A stretch of 64,000 bases of DNA from Elioraea rosea (GCF_007644105.1 NZ_VFAC01000001.1:305582-369581); one strand, 5' to 3'. Shown: positions 8,580-17,643, counted from the stretch's first letter. The notes: a model not told the origin generated them from the letters alone. Translations and numbers: made by a program.

Positions 8580-9814
8580 GGCTTCTCCTCCTTCTTGCCG
8601 CCGAACAGGCTTGGCGCGAGCTTGGCGACGTCGAACGTGATCATGACGCCCACATTCGGCCGCGTGTCCTTCGCGCCCGGCGGCTCGGGCAATGATTGCA
8701 TCGGCGTCAGCAGCTCGCCCTCCGGAGACCGGATCGGGAACGGTCCCGTCAGGAAGGGCCCCTTGGTCAGGCCGCCGGTGACGGAGATGCCGGGAGCGAA
8801 GCCGATCGTCGCCTTGAGCGTGGTGAGCTTCGACTGCTCGCCCGCCGGGTCGATCGACCAGCCGGCATCGACGCTGAGCTTAGTGATGACGGAGGATGAG
8901 CCTTCCGGCTTCAGCGCATCGATCAGCCTGACGCCGTCGAACCCAGCCTTGAACCCGATCGGGCCTTGCTCGGCCTCCGGCAGCGTGAACGAGAAGCTGG
9001 TCAACGGCCAGCCGGGGATCAGCTCGGTCGGCGCAAGGAGGTTGAAGTCCGAGAGCGCCTTGCGGCCGGATGGATCAGCCAGCATCGCTCCCACGCCAAG
9101 AAGATACGTTCCGGCACCGAACCCGGCGACGGCCGCCTTCTCTCCTGTACGGAGGCCTTCCCACTTCTTCTCGGCCGCCTTCTTCACAGGCTCGATGACC
9201 TTTTCCTTGACCTTCTCGTTCTTCGCCGCCTCCTTGGCGACGGTCTTCAGGCCTTCGACGATCACCGTGCCGGCCGTGTCGTCCTCCTTCTTCTTCGCTC
9301 CAGGTTCCTCGCGTCGAAGCATGGGCGCGCCCTGCGTCACATGCGCGAGCTCATGCGCAAGCAGCCGCCGCCCCTCCGGCTCCGACGGCCGGTAGGCGCC
9401 GCGCGCGAACACAAGATGCTCCCCGAGCGCGAAGGCGACGGCGCCGACGCTGCGTGCTGCCATGTCGGCCGCGGCACCCGTATGGATTGTCACGCCTGTG
9501 AAATCCGCCGCCATCGCGGAGCCGAAGAAGGCGGCATCGGCTCCCGAGAGAGAGTGGCCCGGCTCATGCAGCGCCTGCGCCACGTGCCCGGCGGCTTGCG
9601 GGGCAACCGCTCCGCCATCGGCCCTGCGGGACAGCTTCTCTTCTGCCTCGCACGCCGCGCAGCGTCGCCTCAGCGTGCCGCCTTGGAGAACGCGCGCGGC
9701 AATGGCATCGGCCTCGGCCTCCTCCGGCGCGTTCGCTGGCCCCACGCGGAAGGCAGGGTGCGCCGGCGCGGGAGGTGCCACGCCAGCCGGTTCCATTGCG
9801 CGGAGGGCGATCAT
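8576..9814 (-). CDS. eCIS-core DUF4157 protein with Lys-rich linker and beta-rich C-terminus
   Basis: A 412-residue protein. It has the leader [18 protein letters not shown] (about 26-43), a CAAC pair (about 52-55), and the DUF4157 core with [11 protein letters not shown] (HELAH at about 154-158). This is followed by a Lys/Glu-rich linker (about 171-215), a Gly/Ala-rich hydrophobic segment ([15 protein letters not shown]) and a C-terminal domain of alternating polar/hydrophobic strands starting [14 protein letters not shown]. The start overlaps the previous stop as ATGA. The three leader proteins are adjacent and differ after the leader, as expected for a cargo family using one loading signal. 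What the C-terminal domain does cannot be read from sequence. Confidence 0.82.
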   Translation of the reverse strand: MIALRAMEPAGVAPPAPAHPAFRVGPANAPEEAEADAIAARVLQGGTLRRRCAACEAEEKLSRRADGGAVAPQAAGHVAQALHEPGHSLSGADAAFFGSAMAADFTGVTIHTGAAADMAARSVGAVAFALGEHLVFARGAYRPSEPEGRRLLAHELAHVTQGAPMLRREEPGAKKKEDDTAGTVIVEGLKTVAKEAAKNEKVKEKVIEPVKKAAEKKWEGLRTGEKAAVAGFGAGTYLLGVGAMLADPSGRKALSDFNLLAPTELIPGWPLTSFSFTLPEAEQGPIGFKAGFDGVRLIDALKPEGSSSVITKLSVDAGWSIDPAGEQSKLTTLKATIGFAPGISVTGGLTKGPFLTGPFPIRSPEGELLTPMQSLPEPPGAKDTRPNVGVMITFDVAKLAPSLFGGKKEEKP

Positions 9815-10038
9815 CGCTTCTGCCCCCGCACGCTTCGCGCAGCCGCATTCGCGGCCTCGGCCAGAGACGCGCCGTGCGGCAGGGCCAAGGGCCCGCGCGG
9901 CGTTGTGCCTGTGGGCGGTGCATCGGCGAAGGCGCGCGCGACCTCAGCTGCGATGTCAGCCTTGCTCGGTTTCTGCCCTGCCAGGCCGACGATGCGCAGG
10001 CGCTTGATTGCGACAGTGGGGGGTGACGGTCCGCTCAT
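9811..10038 (-). CDS. 75-aa protein between the AAA+ ATPase and the DUF4157 genes, unknown
   Basis: Begins [18 protein letters not shown] and is basic at the N-terminus, with two helical stretches ([13 protein letters not shown] and [13 protein letters not shown]) separated by a Pro/Gly-rich linker. It overlaps its upstream neighbour (ATPase stop) and its downstream neighbour (DUF4157 start) by ATGA at both ends, which strongly supports a real gene. Size, position and two-helix layout would fit a cargo adaptor or chaperone, but no family is recognised. Confidence 0.72.
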   Translation of the reverse strand: MSGPSPPTVAIKRLRIVGLAGQKPSKADIAAEVARAFADAPPTGTTPRGPLALPHGASLAEAANAAARSVRGQKR

Positions 10039-11972
10039 CGCGGCGCCCCGCCGGTCAGGCGACCGAGCTTGGCGAGCTCGCGCCGCGCGGCTGCCTGCAT
10101 GTGCCGCGTCTCGATGGGCCCGCCTTCGGCCGCGGCCATCGCAGCACCGTTCAGCGCGACGGTGCGGATTGACCCGCCGGGCAGGTCGATCCGCGCGAGC
10201 GCGTCGAGATCGAGCCCGGAGCGCGGCGCCTTTGACGGGACGTGCCGCTGCCAGATCGCGCGTCGCGACGCCTCGTCCGGATAGGGGAGATCGATCGCGT
10301 AGCGCATCCGCCGCAGGAAGGCCGGGTCGAGGTTGCCGCGCAGGTTCGTGGCAAGGATCGAGAGACCGCGATAGCTCTCCATCCTCTGCAGAAGGTAGCC
10401 AACCTCGACATTGGCGTAGCGGTCGTGGCTGTCCTTCACCTCGCTTCGCTTGCCGAACAGCGCATCGGCCTCGTCGAAGAAGAGCACCGCGCCGCCGGCC
10501 TCGGCAGCATCGAACACGCGGCGGAGATTCTTCTCGGTCTCGCCGATCCATTTCGACACGACGCCCGAGAGGTCGATGCGAAAGAGATCAAGCTTCAGCG
10601 TACCAGCAAGGACCTCGGCGGCGAGGGTCTTGCCGGTGCCGGAGGCGCCCGACAGAAGCACCGCGATGCCCTCTCCCCGCCCGCCGTCATGCGAGAACCC
10701 CCAAGCGCCATCGACCACTTCGCGCACCTGCGCCGCGGACGCAACCTCGCGAAGTGCTGCGAGCGTGTCGGGAGGAAGCACGAGGTCGTCCCACCCGGCG
10801 CGCGGAACGATGCGCTGTCCGAGTGACGCAAGAGCGGGCGCCGCCTCCTCCCGCGCGCGCGACCAGAGGGACTGGGCCGCGTCGTCCGCACCGGCAACCA
10901 CGCGCGCGATCACCTCGGGCGCGAGCGCGAACTGCGCCGCGAGGTGCCGCGCCTCCTTCGCCTTCAGTCTCGGTGCTGCCGCACGCCACAGCATTGCGCG
11001 CGAAGCGAGATCGGGTCGTGCAAGCACGAAGGTTGGGACACCAGGCGGAAAACCAGCCGCGCTGTCGGAGACGATGATGGACCGCGCGCACAGCCTCTCG
11101 AGGAGCCGTGTTCGAACCAAATCCGCAATCCCCGGCTCCATGGGGATGACGAAGCCGAGCCGCGACAACGCTCCCTCGCGCGTCGCGAGCGCGAGCGCAT
11201 GCTCGAGCGCAGGAGCCTCTGCCGGCAGCATCGTGCCATCGAGGCGCATCGGCAGCAGGCCGAGCGTCGATAGCGACTCTGCCGCCACCGCCGAGCCACC
11301 GGCTTCGGAGGGCCCGACCAACGCGGCGAGCTCCGCCTTGCCCAGCGCCTCCGCCATGCGTGCTGCAAGCAAAGCGAGCGCGCGTGGAAGGCTCACGCGG
11401 CGCACAGGCGAGAGGAACGACGCCTCGGCATCGAGCCTGTCGAGACCGAGAAGGAAATCACGCACACGCGGCGCAAGGCGCATCGGTGCCGCGGCCAGCG
11501 GAGACGCCGGATCGATCTCGACGAGCCGAAGAGAAGCGAGGCGGGCTGTCGGCGCGAAGGCGAGCAGGGCGGAGGGAAGCCCACGGCCAGCAAGCAGGGC
11601 GGCAAGCCCGGGCGTCGGTCGCCCGGCGGCGCCGGCGCGCGCGAGCAGCGTGGCGATCTCGGCATCGGCTTCCGGCCCGAGGCAGAGCAGCAGCACGTCG
11701 AGCTCGAACGACGACAGGCCGCAACGTTCCTGGAGCGCCACGGCCGCGGGAACGTGGCCGGTCGCCGCGAGCGCTCCTGCCGCCTCGGCCTCCGCCGCGG
11801 CACAGGCGGCGTGGCGCTGGGCCAGACGCTCTGCATCGGCCTCGGAAGGTGTGACGCGGGCGGCGAGCGAAAGCTTGACGCGCTCAAGAAGCGCCTGGAG
11901 ATGCGCGTCGTTCCAGCGCTGCCATGAGGAGGCCTCGCCGGCTTCGCGCGGCGCCGCAAGCGGGGCGTTCAT
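10035..11972 (-). CDS. AAA+ ATPase of the contractile injection system (Afp15/Pvc15-like)
   Basis: A 645-residue protein. The C-terminal third is an AAA+ module: Walker A GASGTGKT (about 442-449), pore-like VVSKWIGETEK, Walker B VLFFDEAD (about 496-503), sensor-1 LATN and arginine-finger region FLRRMRY. The N-terminal 430 residues are Leu/Ala-rich and match the long helical N-region of Afp15-type ATPases. This class is needed for eCIS assembly or cargo handling; it is not the sheath-recycling ClpV of T6SS, having one AAA module only. The start overlaps the DUF4255 stop as ATGA. Confidence 0.9.
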   Translation of the reverse strand: MNAPLAAPREAGEASSWQRWNDAHLQALLERVKLSLAARVTPSEADAERLAQRHAACAAAEAEAAGALAATGHVPAAVALQERCGLSSFELDVLLLCLGPEADAEIATLLARAGAAGRPTPGLAALLAGRGLPSALLAFAPTARLASLRLVEIDPASPLAAAPMRLAPRVRDFLLGLDRLDAEASFLSPVRRVSLPRALALLAARMAEALGKAELAALVGPSEAGGSAVAAESLSTLGLLPMRLDGTMLPAEAPALEHALALATREGALSRLGFVIPMEPGIADLVRTRLLERLCARSIIVSDSAAGFPPGVPTFVLARPDLASRAMLWRAAAPRLKAKEARHLAAQFALAPEVIARVVAGADDAAQSLWSRAREEAAPALASLGQRIVPRAGWDDLVLPPDTLAALREVASAAQVREVVDGAWGFSHDGGRGEGIAVLLSGASGTGKTLAAEVLAGTLKLDLFRIDLSGVVSKWIGETEKNLRRVFDAAEAGGAVLFFDEADALFGKRSEVKDSHDRYANVEVGYLLQRMESYRGLSILATNLRGNLDPAFLRRMRYAIDLPYPDEASRRAIWQRHVPSKAPRSGLDLDALARIDLPGGSIRTVALNGAAMAAAEGGPIETRHMQAAARRELAKLGRLTGGAPR

Positions 11973-13237
11973 GGCGGCACCGTCACGGCGTCGGCGCTGT
12001 CGGCGCCATTGACGCGCACGCGTACCGGAAGCCCGGCCGCCGCCGCAGCATCGAGCCCGAGATCGGCAAGCCGGACCTCGACGGCAAGCGGCGTTGCGGC
12101 TGCGGTGCCGATCGGCGGGTCGATCACGGCAGCGATCGCATCACCGATGGTCACGAGCGTCGCTGCACCAGGTGCGAAAAGGCGCTGGCCCGATACGGCG
12201 ACCCGCGCGGCAAGCCCTCCGCCCGCGGCAAGCACCGCGGCCGAGCTCACCTCGGGGATGAGCGACAGCACCGTCGTGTCGGAGAGGTGTCGTGGCTCGG
12301 GCGGCGTGGGCAGATCGGCGATCGGCACGCCCTTGCCCTCGCCGCCGCCGACACCCTCAGGCTCGCGCTCCGCGATCACCCGAAGCGCGATCGGCCCGGG
12401 CTGCAGCGCCGCGTCATCGGGGATGGGCGGCGTGACGATCACGCCGGCGTCGTCCGGCGTCACCGGGCTCGGTGCAAGGTCGCCGAACTGCACCAGCGTG
12501 CGGAGCGCCCGGAAATTTCGCCCCTCGATGCGCACCGTATCGCCGATGCGCACGCGGCGTTCTCCCGGCACGCCGCTTCGCTCCGCCACCTCGATGAGCG
12601 GCGGGGCGAAGGGCTGCAGATGGATGCGCCGCTCCGTCACCGGTCGCGGCACAGGGCGACGATCGCGCGAAGCGAGCTCGACCACGGAGACGCCGAGCAG
12701 TGCACCACGCCGAAGCGGGCTCGTGTTCAGCGCCGACCAGATCTGCGTCAGCTCCGTCAGCGGTGCGGCGCGAAGCGTGAGGGTCAGGCGCTCGGTCTGG
12801 CCGAGGAGCGCGAGATCCATCACAGGCGCGCCCTGCGGGGCGCCCGCGATGCCGCTTCGCCGCACCCGCATCGCAGGCGTGATGACCGCGTGCTCATGCA
12901 GGGTCGCAAGCGCATCGGCGAGGGCCGTCTGCGCCTCGAGGTCCGACCCTGTCGCCGCCTCGTCTGCCGCATGGCTGGTGACAAGATAGGTGAGGTCGAC
13001 CGCTAGCGGCGGGCGCGCAGGCACGCGGCCCTGCAGGTCGGGTCGCGGGGGCACGTTCATCAGATGCGGGCTCGGCGCGACATGCAGAAGGTAGAGGTTC
13101 ACGCGGAGCCCGTTCGCGTCCGCCGGCGTGACATCGGGCGGCGCGAGGGTGACGGCGAGGTCTTCCTGCGCCATGCGGTCGCGCAGCAGCGTACGCAGCG
13201 TGCGCGACGCGCCGGCGATGGCGAGATGGCCCGCCAT
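11969..13237 (-). CDS. DUF4255 (Pvc16-type) protein with C-terminal Ig-like extension
   Basis: A 422-residue protein. The N-terminal ~190 residues are the DUF4255/Pvc16 domain: VNLYLLHVAPSPHLMNVPPR and LAVDLTYLVTSHA are the recognisable segments. It is thought to cap tube and sheath at the far end (tail terminator). The C-terminal ~220 residues contain strand-rich repeats such as RVRIGDTVRIEGRNFRALRT, which looks like an IPT/TIG-type Ig-like fold and is longer than in the smallest Pvc16 proteins. It sits upstream of the AAA+ gene with an ATGA overlap, the usual DUF4255-ATPase pairing. Confidence 0.85.
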   Translation of the reverse strand: MAGHLAIAGASRTLRTLLRDRMAQEDLAVTLAPPDVTPADANGLRVNLYLLHVAPSPHLMNVPPRPDLQGRVPARPPLAVDLTYLVTSHAADEAATGSDLEAQTALADALATLHEHAVITPAMRVRRSGIAGAPQGAPVMDLALLGQTERLTLTLRAAPLTELTQIWSALNTSPLRRGALLGVSVVELASRDRRPVPRPVTERRIHLQPFAPPLIEVAERSGVPGERRVRIGDTVRIEGRNFRALRTLVQFGDLAPSPVTPDDAGVIVTPPIPDDAALQPGPIALRVIAEREPEGVGGGEGKGVPIADLPTPPEPRHLSDTTVLSLIPEVSSAAVLAAGGGLAARVAVSGQRLFAPGAATLVTIGDAIAAVIDPPIGTAAATPLAVEVRLADLGLDAAAAAGLPVRVRVNGADSADAVTVPP

Positions 13238-13239
13238 CG

Positions 13240-14001
13240 CTACCAGGCCCTGTCACGCGCAGCGCGCATCGCGGCGTAGCGGGCGAAGCCGCGGTCCGGT
13301 GCCGGGTTCGCCGGAGCGGCCGTCCGCGGCGCGGGTGCAGGCGGCGGAGCCATGACGACCTCGACCGTTCCAATGGTAACGGTGGGTGCCGCGGGCGCGT
13401 GCTCGGTGTCCGAGGTGGGTGGCGTGACTGGAACTGGCTGGTTGCTTGGTTGGGCGGGCGCAGCGGTTGCGACGACCTGCACGCGCGCAGGCGTCGTGGG
13501 CTCGGCGCCACGCGCCGCCGGTCGCGCTTCGGCGTGTTCCCGTGCCGGTGCGACGATCGCCGGGTCCACCACGACGGGAGCAGTTGCAGCAGCGGCCGGT
13601 GTCGCCGCCGCAGCGCTTCGTGGTGACCGAACAGCGTGAGCCGGTGTAGCCCGGGGCGGCTCGATGATCGGTTGCTCCGCGTCGTGGCCGGCGCGCGGCG
13701 CCGCGGGTGCTGGCAGGTCACGCGCCGTGTTGGCCACCGGCTTCGCTGCGGCCGCGCGGACAGGGATCGCAAGCGCGATCTCCGGCAAGGCCGCATGCTG
13801 TGCGGCAGGCGCCGCCACCGGTGGGCTGGCAAGGCGGCGCAGCGCAGGCGGCGTTGCCGGAAACGCAGCGAGCCCGGCCTCGAGCGCAGCGGTCGTCACC
13901 GCTGCCGGTGCGTCGAAGGCAGGCGCAAGCTCCGCGGGCGGCGCGCGGCCGACAGGTGCGGCTGCCCGCAGCACCAGCCCGCCGAGGCGCTCGACGCTCA
14001 T
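13240..14001 (-). CDS. Ala/Pro-rich low-complexity protein of the eCIS operon, unknown
   Basis: A 253-residue protein starting MSVERLGGLVLR at ATG 14001, overlapping the previous stop as ATGA. More than half of it is Ala and Pro; it is probably disordered from about residue 40 to 230. The ends are more ordered: an N-terminal VERLGGLVLRAA and a C-terminal RGFARYAAMRAARDRAW helix. This layout (two short binding ends joined by a long flexible linker) would suit a tether or scaffold, but no family is recognised. Sequence before 14001 in the same frame is shadow of the upstream gene. Confidence 0.65.
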   Translation of the reverse strand: MSVERLGGLVLRAAAPVGRAPPAELAPAFDAPAAVTTAALEAGLAAFPATPPALRRLASPPVAAPAAQHAALPEIALAIPVRAAAAKPVANTARDLPAPAAPRAGHDAEQPIIEPPRATPAHAVRSPRSAAAATPAAAATAPVVVDPAIVAPAREHAEARPAARGAEPTTPARVQVVATAAPAQPSNQPVPVTPPTSDTEHAPAAPTVTIGTVEVVMAPPPAPAPRTAAPANPAPDRGFARYAAMRAARDRAW

Positions 14002-14747
14002 GCGCCCACCAGCGCCGCGGCGTAGCCGCGACGGCGCAGGCGTGGCATCGAGAGGATCGCCTGTTCGCTCCAGCCTGTGCGCGAGGCGATGGCGAGCACC
14101 TCGGCATAGACGCCGCGTGCCTGGGCAGAAAGTTCCGCGGCAAGGATCTGGGCCGGGTCGAGCACCGCTTCGAGCGCGGCGTTGCAGGTGGGGCACGCGC
14201 AGGCGATGACGGTCTCGGCCTGCGGCTCGAGCGCGAGCAGATGCGCGGCCGCCTCCTCCAAGACGTCCTCGGGCAGGTCCGACGGTGCGATCGCCGCATC
14301 CTGCGCGTCCGTTGCCGACACGCATCTATCGAGCACCGTCAGCGCCGCCTCGCGCGGCGTGGCGGCTGCTCCTGCCGCCAGGATATCGGCCACCGCAATC
14401 GGCTGGAACGTGAGGCGGAACGCCCCGATCGTGCGCGTCCTCGAGCCGCCCTCACCCGAGACGAGAAGGGACAGGGGATCGAGCGCGAGGTCGAGCTTCT
14501 CGCCGCACATGGTGCAGGAGAAGGCGACGCGCATCGGCCCGTCGAGCACCGCGGCGCGAAGGCGGAGCGCCAGCGCCTGCGCCTCGCCTGCCGTGAGCGA
14601 GGCGGCAGCATCGCCGTGTGAGCCGTCAGTCGCACCGAGACGGTCGGCGAGAAAGGCCAGCAGCCCGAGCACAGGCGTTCCGCGCGCGGCTTCCTCGGCG
14701 AACCCCGCCTCGTCCTCCCCGGTCAATGCTCGGATGGCGATCGCCAT
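13998..14747 (-). CDS. CxxC-containing baseplate-type protein (T4_baseplate-like)
   Basis: A 249-residue protein beginning MAIAIRALTGEDEAGF. It carries two CxxC pairs, CTMC (about 78-81) and CPTC (about 186-189), which could form one zinc site. The C-terminal segment EVLAIASRTGWSEQAILSMP followed by RLRRRGYAAAL fits the pattern of small phage/eCIS baseplate or tail-assembly proteins placed between the tube and DUF4255 genes. I assign it to the T4 baseplate-like family from this C-terminal pattern, with moderate confidence; a chaperone role is an alternative. Confidence 0.65.
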   Translation of the reverse strand: MAIAIRALTGEDEAGFAEEAARGTPVLGLLAFLADRLGATDGSHGDAAASLTAGEAQALALRLRAAVLDGPMRVAFSCTMCGEKLDLALDPLSLLVSGEGGSRTRTIGAFRLTFQPIAVADILAAGAAATPREAALTVLDRCVSATDAQDAAIAPSDLPEDVLEEAAAHLLALEPQAETVIACACPTCNAALEAVLDPAQILAAELSAQARGVYAEVLAIASRTGWSEQAILSMPRLRRRGYAAALVGA

Positions 14748-14759
14748 GCCGGTCCCCGG

Positions 14760-15284
14760 TCAGTTCGGTTCGTTGAAGCTCGGCTCGGAGGGCTCGGCCA
14801 CCTCGTAGTCCCGTTCCCACCCCTCGTTCTCGAGCCGGATGGATTGGATCGCAACCGCATTGGCGTTCGCGTCCAGGTCGGGCATGGCGGTGAACTCCGC
14901 CACCCAGCAGCGATAAACCTTGTAGGCGATCACCACCTGCCCCGCCTCGTTCATCAGCTCGATGATGATGTCCTTACGGAAATCCTTGAGCGACGTCTCC
15001 GCGCCAAGGCCGGAGCCGAAATTCCATACCTTGTTCGCCCAGCGCTCGAACTCGACATCGTGCGTCACGCCACGCTCGAGGGTGATAGGTTCGTACTTCG
15101 CGCGGCCGGGAGACTTGCGCGACAGCGATGGGTCCCCGCCCTCGCGATGCTCGACGACCTCGATCGACCGCTTGAGCGACGACACCTTCGAGACGCCCGC
15201 GACGTAGCGGCCGTCCCACCGCACGCGGAACTTGAAGTTCTTGTACGGATCGAAGCGCTGGGCGTTGACGGTGAACTGGGCCAT
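14760..15284 (-). CDS. Injection-system inner tube protein (gp19-like)
   Basis: A 174-residue protein of the phage tail tube / Afp1-Afp5 family. Typical features: an N-terminal DPYKNFKFRVRWDGRYVAG, where the tube subunit folds into its first strands, and the KYEPITLERGVTHDVEFERW block with the ERG(V/I)T signature (about residues 66-76). A late QSIRLENEGWERDYE matches the C-terminal strand. It polymerises into the inner tube that is pushed out on contraction. Only one tube gene is in this window, directly after the sheath gene, so the system may use one tube protein plus the initiator. Confidence 0.92.
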   Translation of the reverse strand: MAQFTVNAQRFDPYKNFKFRVRWDGRYVAGVSKVSSLKRSIEVVEHREGGDPSLSRKSPGRAKYEPITLERGVTHDVEFERWANKVWNFGSGLGAETSLKDFRKDIIIELMNEAGQVVIAYKVYRCWVAEFTAMPDLDANANAVAIQSIRLENEGWERDYEVAEPSEPSFNEPN

Positions 15285-15342
15285 GGCGGCGTTTCCTCTT
15301 CCGGCAGATCCTCTTGCGTTCCTTCGCTCAGGCCATGATCGT

Positions 15343-17340
15343 TCAGGTCTCGATCTGGCCTGCCATCTGCTGGATCTGGATGATGACGAACTCGGCCGGC
15401 TTGAGCGGCGCGAAGCCGACGACGATGTTGACGACGCCGCGGTTGATGTCGTCCTGCGTCGTCGTCTCGCGGTCGCACTTCACGAAGTAGGCCTCGCGCG
15501 GCGTCGTGCCCTGGAACGCGCCCTGGCGGAACAGGCTCTGCATGAATGCGCCGAGGTTCAGCCTGATCTGGGCCCAGAGCGGCTCGTCGTTGGGTTCGAA
15601 CACCACCCATTTCGTGCCGCGGTAGAGGCTCTCCTCAAGGAACAGAGTGAAGCGGCGGACCGGCACGTACTTGAAGTCCGAGGCCAGCGCATCGGCTCCT
15701 TCGAGCGTGCGGCTGCCCCAGGCCACCGTGCCGTACACCGGGAAGGTGCGGAGGCAGTTCACGCCGAGCGGGTTGAGCACGCCGTTTTGCAGGTCGGTCA
15801 ACAGGTAGTCGAGGCTGTCGACGTTGCGCAGCCGGGCATCGGTTCCTGCAGGCGCCTTCCACACGCCGCGCGCGCTGTCGGTGCGCGCGTAGAGGCCCGC
15901 GATCGTGCCTGACGCGCCGAGGGCGCGCGGGCGGTTTCCGTTCAGCGGGTCGGGCACGCGGGTGCGCGGGAAGTAGACCGCGGCGTTGCGATGCCTGAGC
16001 ACCTCGTTCGCGGTGAGCCAGGCCTGCGCGCGCTCGAGGTCGTTCGTCGCCTCGGGCACGTCGATCAGGAGCATCGCGCGGCGGCGCTCGCAGTAGGTCG
16101 TCGCCTCGGAATAGACTGCGCGCATGGAGGTATCGGCGAGGTCGGCCGCACGCGGGATGCAGAGGATGTTGAAGAGATCGACATCCTCGAGCGCATAGAG
16201 GCCGGTCTTCGCCGCCTCGTTTCCGGTGATCGTTGCGTCGGGCACGGGCATCGTGCCGTCCTGGCCGCTGCCAAGCCGCCAGAACGCATTCGCAACCGTC
16301 GCCTGGGCGTTTGAGAGCCGCAGTCCGTCGGCGCCCGCGCCGGCCGCGGCGCCGTCGAACAGGAAGCGCGTCGCCGGGTCGAAGCCGACGCTGAAGCGCC
16401 CGGGCACGACATGCAGGCGGAACGGCGTCGTGCCGCCATTGCCGAGCAGCTTCACCGACACGCCGGAGAGGATGTCACGGTCTGCCGTGGCCACCGTCGC
16501 GCCGCGCGCGGCGTTGCGGATCGCCGTCTCGAGAAGCGAGCGGACCTCCGTCCAGGGCGCGTTCGCCGCCTTGGTGATGGTCAGCGTCTGTGCATTCGGC
16601 GCCGGCCGTCCGACGAGGTTGACCGTGAGCGTCAGGGTCGTGGCGGGGCCGCTGTTGAGCCCGGTAAGCTCGCCGCCGAGCGTGCCGTTCGCAGCGGGGC
16701 GCTGCGGCGGCTCTGCGAGCGCGGCGAGCCCGTCGCGGTCGAGCTGCACGAGGCGCGAGCCTTCGTTGACGACATCGACGGCACTGCCGGGAAGCCCGGG
16801 CCGCATGGTGAGGTTGCGGAACGTTTCCGTCCGCGCCACCGTTCGCCTTCCGTCACGGTCGACGATCTCGCTGATCGTCATGTTGAACTGAGTGGTCGGG
16901 CTCAGGCAGTCGTAGTCGATATCGATGTAGAGGTTGTTCCCCCAGTAGCCGGGATCGACGGCGCGGCGGCCGCGCACGCGCCGCCCCGCGGTCGCGCGGA
17001 CCACCTGGAAGGCACCGCCATCGGTCAGCACCTGCGTTGCGCCCACCGCATTGTCGGTGGCCGTCGCGCTGCCCGTGCGGGCGACGCGGACGACCCAGGC
17101 CTCCGAGCCGCCATTCTCGAAGAACTGTCGGATCGCATAGCTTCCCGGGCTGTCGCGATGCAGCCCGCCGAACTCCCGGGTGAAGTCGGCCATGCCGAAG
17201 ATCTGCACGGCAACATCCTGGGGCCCGCGCGAGAATGCGTCCACGAAGGCGCCAACGGATGTCGCGACGCCGACGATGGTTCGCACTCCCGACGCGATCT
17301 CCTCGATGTAGACACCGGGATAGGTGGGGCGGACGGGCAT
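15343..17340 (-). CDS. Contractile sheath protein
   Basis: A 665-residue tail sheath protein. The N-terminal YPGVYIEEI (7-15) is the universal start of phage and eCIS sheath proteins. The C-terminal domain has WGSRTL, the VWxxF-like KWVVFEPND, and FVKCDRETTTQDDINRG followed by LKPAEFVIIQIQQ at the end, the last being the strand exchanged with neighbouring subunits. The central ~300 residues are a variable insertion that points outward. It is the first gene of the operon; a GGAGGAG ribosome-binding site precedes ATG 17340. Only one sheath gene is seen, whereas PVC and Afp have three. Confidence 0.95.
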   Translation of the reverse strand: MPVRPTYPGVYIEEIASGVRTIVGVATSVGAFVDAFSRGPQDVAVQIFGMADFTREFGGLHRDSPGSYAIRQFFENGGSEAWVVRVARTGSATATDNAVGATQVLTDGGAFQVVRATAGRRVRGRRAVDPGYWGNNLYIDIDYDCLSPTTQFNMTISEIVDRDGRRTVARTETFRNLTMRPGLPGSAVDVVNEGSRLVQLDRDGLAALAEPPQRPAANGTLGGELTGLNSGPATTLTLTVNLVGRPAPNAQTLTITKAANAPWTEVRSLLETAIRNAARGATVATADRDILSGVSVKLLGNGGTTPFRLHVVPGRFSVGFDPATRFLFDGAAAGAGADGLRLSNAQATVANAFWRLGSGQDGTMPVPDATITGNEAAKTGLYALEDVDLFNILCIPRAADLADTSMRAVYSEATTYCERRRAMLLIDVPEATNDLERAQAWLTANEVLRHRNAAVYFPRTRVPDPLNGNRPRALGASGTIAGLYARTDSARGVWKAPAGTDARLRNVDSLDYLLTDLQNGVLNPLGVNCLRTFPVYGTVAWGSRTLEGADALASDFKYVPVRRFTLFLEESLYRGTKWVVFEPNDEPLWAQIRLNLGAFMQSLFRQGAFQGTTPREAYFVKCDRETTTQDDINRGVVNIVVGFAPLKPAEFVIIQIQQMAGQIET

Positions 17341-17643
17341 GGGCGGTCTCCTCCGCAGCCTGGCGGCGCCGGGCGGTCACATCAGGACAAGGGGGAGCGC
17401 CGCGCTGCCGGCACTCGCGCCGCGCGCCGCCGCTGCCGCCCCTCTCCCGCCTCGGGCGGAACGCCTCCGCCGTCGCGCGCGAGGGTAGTCCTGCGCGCGA
17501 TCCAGTTGCAAGACCGGTTTGTTCTGCCCCCGGGCCGTTGCGATATCGTTCAATGAGTTAGTGGCGGCGCGCCCCCATCACGGCGGCGCGATGATCCCCC
17601 GCGGACCTGCGGGACGCACACTCCCCCCCACCGACATGACGGA
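17341..17643. other. Intergenic region between the eCIS operon and moaA
   Basis: Apart from the sheath ribosome-binding site at its left end and the moaA promoter at its right end, this stretch holds no gene. It is GC-rich with an AT-richer patch at about 17515-17565 (minus strand reads TTGAAC then GATATC), the likeliest place for the eCIS promoter. I cannot pair convincing -35 and -10 boxes at standard spacing, so no promoter is called on that strand. Confidence 0.4.

Noticed and set aside
1..17340. Prophage rather than an injection system
   Set aside because: No capsid, portal, terminase, integrase or lysis genes are seen; DUF4157, DUF4255 and the AAA+ ATPase are eCIS hallmarks. The left flank is unseen.
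1..17340. Type VI secretion system
   Set aside because: No TssJLM membrane complex, TssBC two-gene sheath or double-AAA ClpV is present; the sheath is one long phage-type protein.
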